Part shown: positions 60,276 through 64,000 of the stretch, in pieces
Position numbering within the stretch: position 1 is the first letter of the stretch
How the letters are laid out: each line of letters starts with the position of its first letter
Assembly (NCBI RefSeq): GCF_037201965.1
Contig: NZ_CP147518.1
Span: forward strand, 6,875,001 to 6,939,000
Direction of reading: 5' to 3'
Source: Spirosoma sp. SC4-14
GTDB taxonomy: Bacteria > Bacteroidota > Bacteroidia > Cytophagales > Spirosomataceae
DNA length: 64,000 bases
Program-made: the position numbers and the translations under genes
Notes under the pieces: generated by a model
Seen by the model: the letters and a program-made list of their open reading frames with translations, nothing else
Told to the model about the DNA's origin: nothing
Databases searched by the model: none

Positions 60276-62108
60276 TCACACACTTTGCATGGTGCTTAAC
60301 TTCCGATAGAATCCTTCGTCCAATGTCAGCAATTCATCGTGTCGTCCCCGCTCAACAATTCGACCCTGATTCACAACCAGAATTTCGTCGGCATGTTGAA
60401 TAGTGCTCAGTCGGTGGGCAATGACCAGGGTTGTTCGGTTAGTCATCAGCCGGGTTAAGGCTTCCTGCACCAATTTTTCCGACTCGGTATCGAGCGCCGA
60501 CGTAGCTTCGTCCAGAATCAGGATGGGCGGGTTTTTCAGAATAGCACGGGCAATGCTGATTCGTTGCCGCTGCCCACCCGACAGTTTTCCGCCCCGATCA
60601 CCAATAATGGTCTGATAACCATTGGGCTGAGCCATAATAAAATCGTGCGCATTGGCAATGCGGGCCGCTTCCATTACGTCGGTTTCGGTAGCCGCATTCC
60701 CAAAAGCGATGTTATTGAAAATTGTATCGTTAAATAGAATGCTCTCCTGGGTAACAATGCCCATTTGCGCCCGTAGCGACTCCATTGTACAATCGCGCAG
60801 ATCGATGCCATCAATCAGTATCTGCCCGGCTGTTGGATCATAAAAACGAGGAATCAGGTCGGCAATCGTCGATTTACCTCCGCCCGATGCGCCAACTAAG
60901 GCAATTGTTTTTCCTTTCGACAGATCGAAACTGATGTTTTGCAATACAGAGGTGTCGGCATTATAGGCAAAGGAAACATTTCTGACCCGAATCTCTTGCT
61001 GAAAACCACTTAGCGTTCTGGCTCCTGGTTTATTTTGAACAGCCGGTTGGGTATCAATCAATTCCAGAACACGCTCGCCCGAGGCTACGCCCCGCTGCGA
61101 TCCACTAAAGGCATTGGAAATATCTTTGGCCGGACGCGTGACCTGCGAAAAAATAGCGATATAGGAAATAAACTCAGCCGCCGTCAGATCGGACTGACCG
61201 CTTAGCACCAGCGAACCGCCATAGAGAAGAATACCCGCTACAACGGCCACACCCATCACTTCCGAAAATGGCGACGCCAGTTCGCGACGATTCGCCAGCG
61301 ACCGTACTGCCTGCCGGTACCCTTCGTTTTCGCGACGAAATTTATCGAGTATGAAGCCTTCGGCTACAAATCCCTTCACAACGCGCATTCCACCAAATGT
61401 TTCGTCGAACAAACTAACCAGACTGCTTAATCGCTGCTGGCCCTCCTGCGCATCGCGTTTCATCCGCCGAACGAGTGTAGCAATAAAACCACCCGAAATT
61501 GGAATAACGATGATAGCAAACAGGGTCAGCTTCACCGAAATGCTCAGCAGGGCAACGATGTAGCCAATCAACAGAAAAAACTCTTTAGAGGCTGCCGAGA
61601 GCGTATTGGCAATTGAATTTTCGACTTCCTGGACGTCGGTTGTGATGCGCGAAATGAGATTTCCTTTCCGTTCATTCGAGAAGAATCCCAGGTGTAGATG
61701 CAGGGTTTTGTCAAATACCGTTTCCCGAAGTTTAGCAACCATCCGCGCCTTAAACGACTCTAACTGACGTACCGACAGGTATTTGAACAGATTGCTGAAC
61801 AACACCGACAACACAATTACAATACAAACGAACTGTAGCGTACCAATTTTACCGTACTCCTGAAAAACTCGTGCGAAGTAGTAATTGAAAAGTCCGGTAG
61901 GTGAAGTAGCGAACGAAGGTGGCGGCTGATTCAGGAATTTTTGCATTTCAGCCGGATTCACCTGATCGAACAGGATGCTCAAAAGTGGGATGAGCAACGT
62001 AAAATTCAAAACACCAAACACACTGGCAATCAGCGACGTCAGCACAAAAGGCGTCAGAAAGCGACTCAGTGGTCTGGCAAAGGAGAGTAATCGAATGTAT
62101 GTTTTCAT
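60276..62108 (-). CDS. ABC exporter, MsbA-like half transporter
   Basis: 610 residues. N-terminal transmembrane domain of about 6 helices (FVLTSLIASVFGVLNFTLLI, FVCIVIVLSVLFSNLF, FFLLIGYIVALLSI). ATP-binding domain with Walker A GASGGGKSTIADLIPRFYDP, Q-loop MGIVTQESILFND, signature KLSGGQRQRISIARAI, Walker B PILILDEATSALDTES and H-loop LVIAHRLSTIQHAD. Family members flip lipid A or export peptides and drugs; MsbA-like is the default for this length. It lies downstream of a glycosyltransferase on the same strand, separated by the large inverted repeat. Confidence 0.94.
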   Translation of the reverse strand: MKTYIRLLSFARPLSRFLTPFVLTSLIASVFGVLNFTLLIPLLSILFDQVNPAEMQKFLNQPPPSFATSPTGLFNYYFARVFQEYGKIGTLQFVCIVIVLSVLFSNLFKYLSVRQLESFKARMVAKLRETVFDKTLHLHLGFFSNERKGNLISRITTDVQEVENSIANTLSAASKEFFLLIGYIVALLSISVKLTLFAIIVIPISGGFIATLVRRMKRDAQEGQQRLSSLVSLFDETFGGMRVVKGFVAEGFILDKFRRENEGYRQAVRSLANRRELASPFSEVMGVAVVAGILLYGGSLVLSGQSDLTAAEFISYIAIFSQVTRPAKDISNAFSGSQRGVASGERVLELIDTQPAVQNKPGARTLSGFQQEIRVRNVSFAYNADTSVLQNISFDLSKGKTIALVGASGGGKSTIADLIPRFYDPTAGQILIDGIDLRDCTMESLRAQMGIVTQESILFNDTIFNNIAFGNAATETDVMEAARIANAHDFIMAQPNGYQTIIGDRGGKLSGGQRQRISIARAILKNPPILILDEATSALDTESEKLVQEALTRLMTNRTTLVIAHRLSTIQHADEILVVNQGRIVERGRHDELLTLDEGFYRKLSTMQSV

Positions 62109-62126
62109 TGGTCATGCAAAGATACC

Positions 62127-62249
62127 GTCTGAACCGGGATTTGTGGGATTTAGCTGACTGACTTTGATTTACTTCGCTTCAAAGAAGCGTTTTTCAAAAG
62201 CAGGGAAATCAAAGTCAGTCAGCTAAATCCCACAAATCCCGGTTCAGAC
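62127..62249. repeat. 44-bp perfect inverted repeat between ABC exporter and glycosyltransferase
   Basis: Arms 62127-62170 and 62206-62249 are perfect complements over 44 bases, starting GTCTGAACCGGGATTTGTGG. The 35-base centre holds another small hairpin (CGCTTC/GAAGCG). The right arm supplies the stop codon and last codon of the glycosyltransferase gene. No transposase is nearby, so it may be a MITE-like or REP-like element. Confidence 0.8.
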
Positions 62250-63320
62250 AACTTCCTCATACACTTCCCAATACGCCTTGGCAGCATTCGACCAGCTAAA
62301 TTCGGTAGCCCGTCTTTTCATTCGTTCGGCCCGCAATGGATTGTGGCCAAAATCATGTAATCCATCATGAATGATTTTAGCCATACTTTCTGGCTCGAAA
62401 TTCTCAAAATAGTAGGCTTCTTTCCCACCAACCTCGGGCAAGCTCGTCAGGTTTGCCATAAAGACGGGTTTGCCAAATGTCATCGCTTCAACCACCGGCA
62501 ACCCAAACCCTTCGGAAAGCGAGGGAAATAAAAACGCTTCGCAATGAGCATAGAGCCAACGTTTGGTCGCTTCGTCGACGGCTCCCGGCATTAACAACCG
62601 GTTGGCAACACCCAGCTTTTGCGCCTGTTCGCGAATGTGCTGCGCATACGAATGGCCATCGGGTCCGGCCAGCACGAGCTGATAGTCAGGAAAGGCTTCG
62701 AGTAGCGGGAGTAGTGTATGAACGTTTTTTTTGGGATGGATAACCCCCAGAAATAAGAAGAAAGGCGAATCAGCAATTGAATGGAGGAGCGAATCAGGCA
62801 ATTCTATTGGGGCTTCGTTCAGATCAGCAGCGACACCATTATAAATCACCCGAATTGGTTTCGACGATGAAATACGGAGGTGTTCTTTTACTACCGATGC
62901 CGTATAATCCGAAATGGTCGTTAAGGCCGATGCCCGGTCAGTTTTTTGCTGAAGGCGAGCCAGCTTCTGTGCTTTTTTCGTAGCCGAATAATCGGACCGT
63001 TCTAAAAAGTTGAGATCATGGATTGTCAGAACAAGTTGCGCCGAACCATTTAGCAAGGGAAATGGCAAATAAGAAGAATCCTGATGCAGACAATGCCAGA
63101 CATCGTAACGGCCAGCAATACCAAGTTTCCGCTGCCACGACGCTTCCACATACTTTACCGAATCGCCGAAAATGCCCGATTTCCCTTTCGGCACTAAAAA
63201 CGTGAGCTGCCACTGATTAGGACACTGCCGAACCAGTTCATGCCCCAGATGCAGGCAAACCTGTCCCAAACCACTGTTGAGATCACGTAATCGTTCGGTA
63301 TCGATAAAAAGAGAAGGCAT
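62244..63320 (-). CDS. Glycosyltransferase family 4
   Basis: 358 residues, no signal. GT-B fold with the C-terminal GT4 motif FLFPSLSEGFGLPVVEAMTF (E-x7-E) and GKPVFMANLTSLPEVGGKEA. The N-terminal half has LVLTIHDLNFLERSDYSATK and ALTTISDYTASVVKEHL, and PFFLFLGVIHPKKNVHTLLP in the linker region. It transfers a sugar from a nucleotide donor onto an acceptor, perhaps surface polysaccharide; not decidable. Its last codon and stop lie within the 44-bp inverted repeat. The gene is divergent from hemE. Confidence 0.92.
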   Translation of the reverse strand: MPSLFIDTERLRDLNSGLGQVCLHLGHELVRQCPNQWQLTFLVPKGKSGIFGDSVKYVEASWQRKLGIAGRYDVWHCLHQDSSYLPFPLLNGSAQLVLTIHDLNFLERSDYSATKKAQKLARLQQKTDRASALTTISDYTASVVKEHLRISSSKPIRVIYNGVAADLNEAPIELPDSLLHSIADSPFFLFLGVIHPKKNVHTLLPLLEAFPDYQLVLAGPDGHSYAQHIREQAQKLGVANRLLMPGAVDEATKRWLYAHCEAFLFPSLSEGFGLPVVEAMTFGKPVFMANLTSLPEVGGKEAYYFENFEPESMAKIIHDGLHDFGHNPLRAERMKRRATEFSWSNAAKAYWEVYEEVV

Positions 63321-63335
63321 TTGTTACATTGTGAA

Positions 63336-63431
63336 GAGTCATTAGGCATTTGTCATTGGAAATAGTGCTTTTGAAACGATTACCTGCCTACACAGAGAAA
63401 CCAATCACAACCAGCTAATGACCAATGACTA
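63336..63431. repeat. Imperfect inverted repeat of GTCATTAGG words
   Basis: GAGTCATTAGGCATTTGTCATTGG-like words on the left (63336-63359) face AATGACCAATGACTA on the right (63417-63431). It resembles the element at 34513-34550 and lies between the divergent glycosyltransferase and hemE genes. Loop and arms are imperfect, so confidence is moderate. Confidence 0.4.
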
Positions 63432-63474
63432 ATTCCAACAATCAAAAGTAATCAGACGAATCGGAGTTGAAGCC

Positions 63475-63482
63475 TATCTTTG
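63475..63482 (+). promoter_or_regulatory. Candidate -7 box (TATCTTTG) of hemE
   Basis: TATCTTTG matches TAnnTTTG only 4 bases before the ATG at 63487. If used, the hemE mRNA would be leaderless or nearly so. No -33 element was seen at the ideal distance. Confidence 0.4.
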
Positions 63483-63486
63483 CAGT

Positions 63487-64000
63487 ATGACTTTGAAAAA
63501 TGATTTATTTCTCCGCACTGCACGCGGAGAACTGACCGAACGTGTTCCGGTCTGGATGATGCGGCAGGCAGGTCGCGTGCTCCCCGAATACCGGGCTGTT
63601 CGGGAGCAGGCTGGAAGTTTTATCACGCTGGCCAAAACGCCAGAACTAGCCGCTGAAGTAACCATTCAGCCAGTCGATGCCTTCGATGTTGATGCTGCCA
63701 TCATTTTCTCCGATATTCTGGTGGTGCCAGAAGCAATGGGCCTTCCCTACGAAATGGTCGAAAGTCGTGGTCCCGTTTTCCCTGATACGGTTCGAACAAT
63801 GAACGATCTGAAACGATTACGGGTAGCCGATGCAGAAAGCGATCTGGGCTATGTGCTCGATGCCATCAAACTGACTAAAAAAGAACTGAACAACCGGGTA
63901 CCGCTGATTGGTTTTGCCGGAGCACCGTTCACTATTTTTTGTTACATGACCGAAGGCAAAGGTTCCAAAACATTTTCGGTTGCCAAGAAGCTCTTATATA
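63487..64000 (+). CDS. hemE: Uroporphyrinogen decarboxylase, N-terminal part (runs off right edge)
   Basis: 171 codons are visible of about 345. HemE motifs are clear: LFLRTARGELTERVPVWMMR, QAGRVLPEYRAVREQAGSF with the conserved Arg residues, AFDVDAAIIFSDILVVPEAM (catalytic Asp in FSDIL) and PLIGFAGAPFTIFCYMTEG. The enzyme decarboxylates the four acetate groups of uroporphyrinogen III to coproporphyrinogen in haem synthesis in the cytosol. Its ATG at 63487 gives the standard N-terminus. Confidence 0.96.
   Translation, partial: MTLKNDLFLRTARGELTERVPVWMMRQAGRVLPEYRAVREQAGSFITLAKTPELAAEVTIQPVDAFDVDAAIIFSDILVVPEAMGLPYEMVESRGPVFPDTVRTMNDLKRLRVADAESDLGYVLDAIKLTKKELNNRVPLIGFAGAPFTIFCYMTEGKGSKTFSVAKKLLY

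Noticed and set aside
62127..62249. Complete insertion sequence
   Set aside because: No transposase gene between or near the arms; the 35-base centre cannot code for one.

Overview
The window looks like part of a Bacteroidota chromosome, most likely Cytophagales near Spirosoma. The evidence is gene content: SusC/SusD pairs, LacI-type regulators next to glycan loci, DUF4783, DUF6934, Tat-exported Gfo/Idh/MocA proteins, a giant SdrD-like surface protein, TAnnTTTG-type -7 boxes and no strong Shine-Dalgarno sequences. The genus is inferred from gene style only; no marker such as 16S rRNA is present.

Left part (1-22.2 kb). A truncated SusC gene and a propeller-like secreted protein come first. 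A LacI regulator then faces a plus-strand glycan locus across a paired operator (3121-3166). That locus holds SusC, SusD, a secreted protein with an ApbE-type flavinylation motif, a secreted FAD oxidoreductase, ApbE, an (alpha/alpha)-barrel protein, a sodium:solute symporter, a GH2 enzyme and a second FAD oxidoreductase without signal peptide. A two-gene DUF6934 cassette sits antisense exactly at the symporter start, between two copies of the symporter's first codons.

Middle part (22.4-38.4 kb). A long minus-strand locus reads from a secreted RraA-like protein (36.9 kb) down to a hypothetical protein (22.4 kb). It includes a Tat-exported enolase-superfamily dehydratase, a CE15 glucuronoyl esterase, mannonate dehydratase UxuA, a GH67 alpha-glucuronidase, three exported Gfo/Idh/MocA oxidoreductases, a ThuA-like protein and an SDR. 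Together they fit removal and catabolism of (4-O-methyl)glucuronate from glucuronoxylan. A divergent LacI regulator with three GCAACCGATTGC-like sites probably controls it. Most gene junctions carry a different long inverted repeat.

Right part (38.5-64 kb). A 2167-residue repeat protein with about ten near-identical 216-bp units comes first, then a SNF2 helicase and mostly housekeeping or scattered genes: PRTase, DUF4783, YcxB-like, Uma2, Dabb, NADP-isocitrate dehydrogenase, M20 amidohydrolase, two ferritin-like proteins, an ABC exporter, a glycosyltransferase and the start of hemE.

The strongest candidates for something new are (1) a structured leader about 110-120 nt long, found in near-identical form directly before the ATG of two unrelated genes (35829-35951 and 52053-52160), where each copy ends in a terminator-like hairpin plus U-tract; (2) a possible flavinylated periplasmic redox module built into a polysaccharide utilisation locus; and (3) the DUF6934 cassette inserted at a duplicated gene start.
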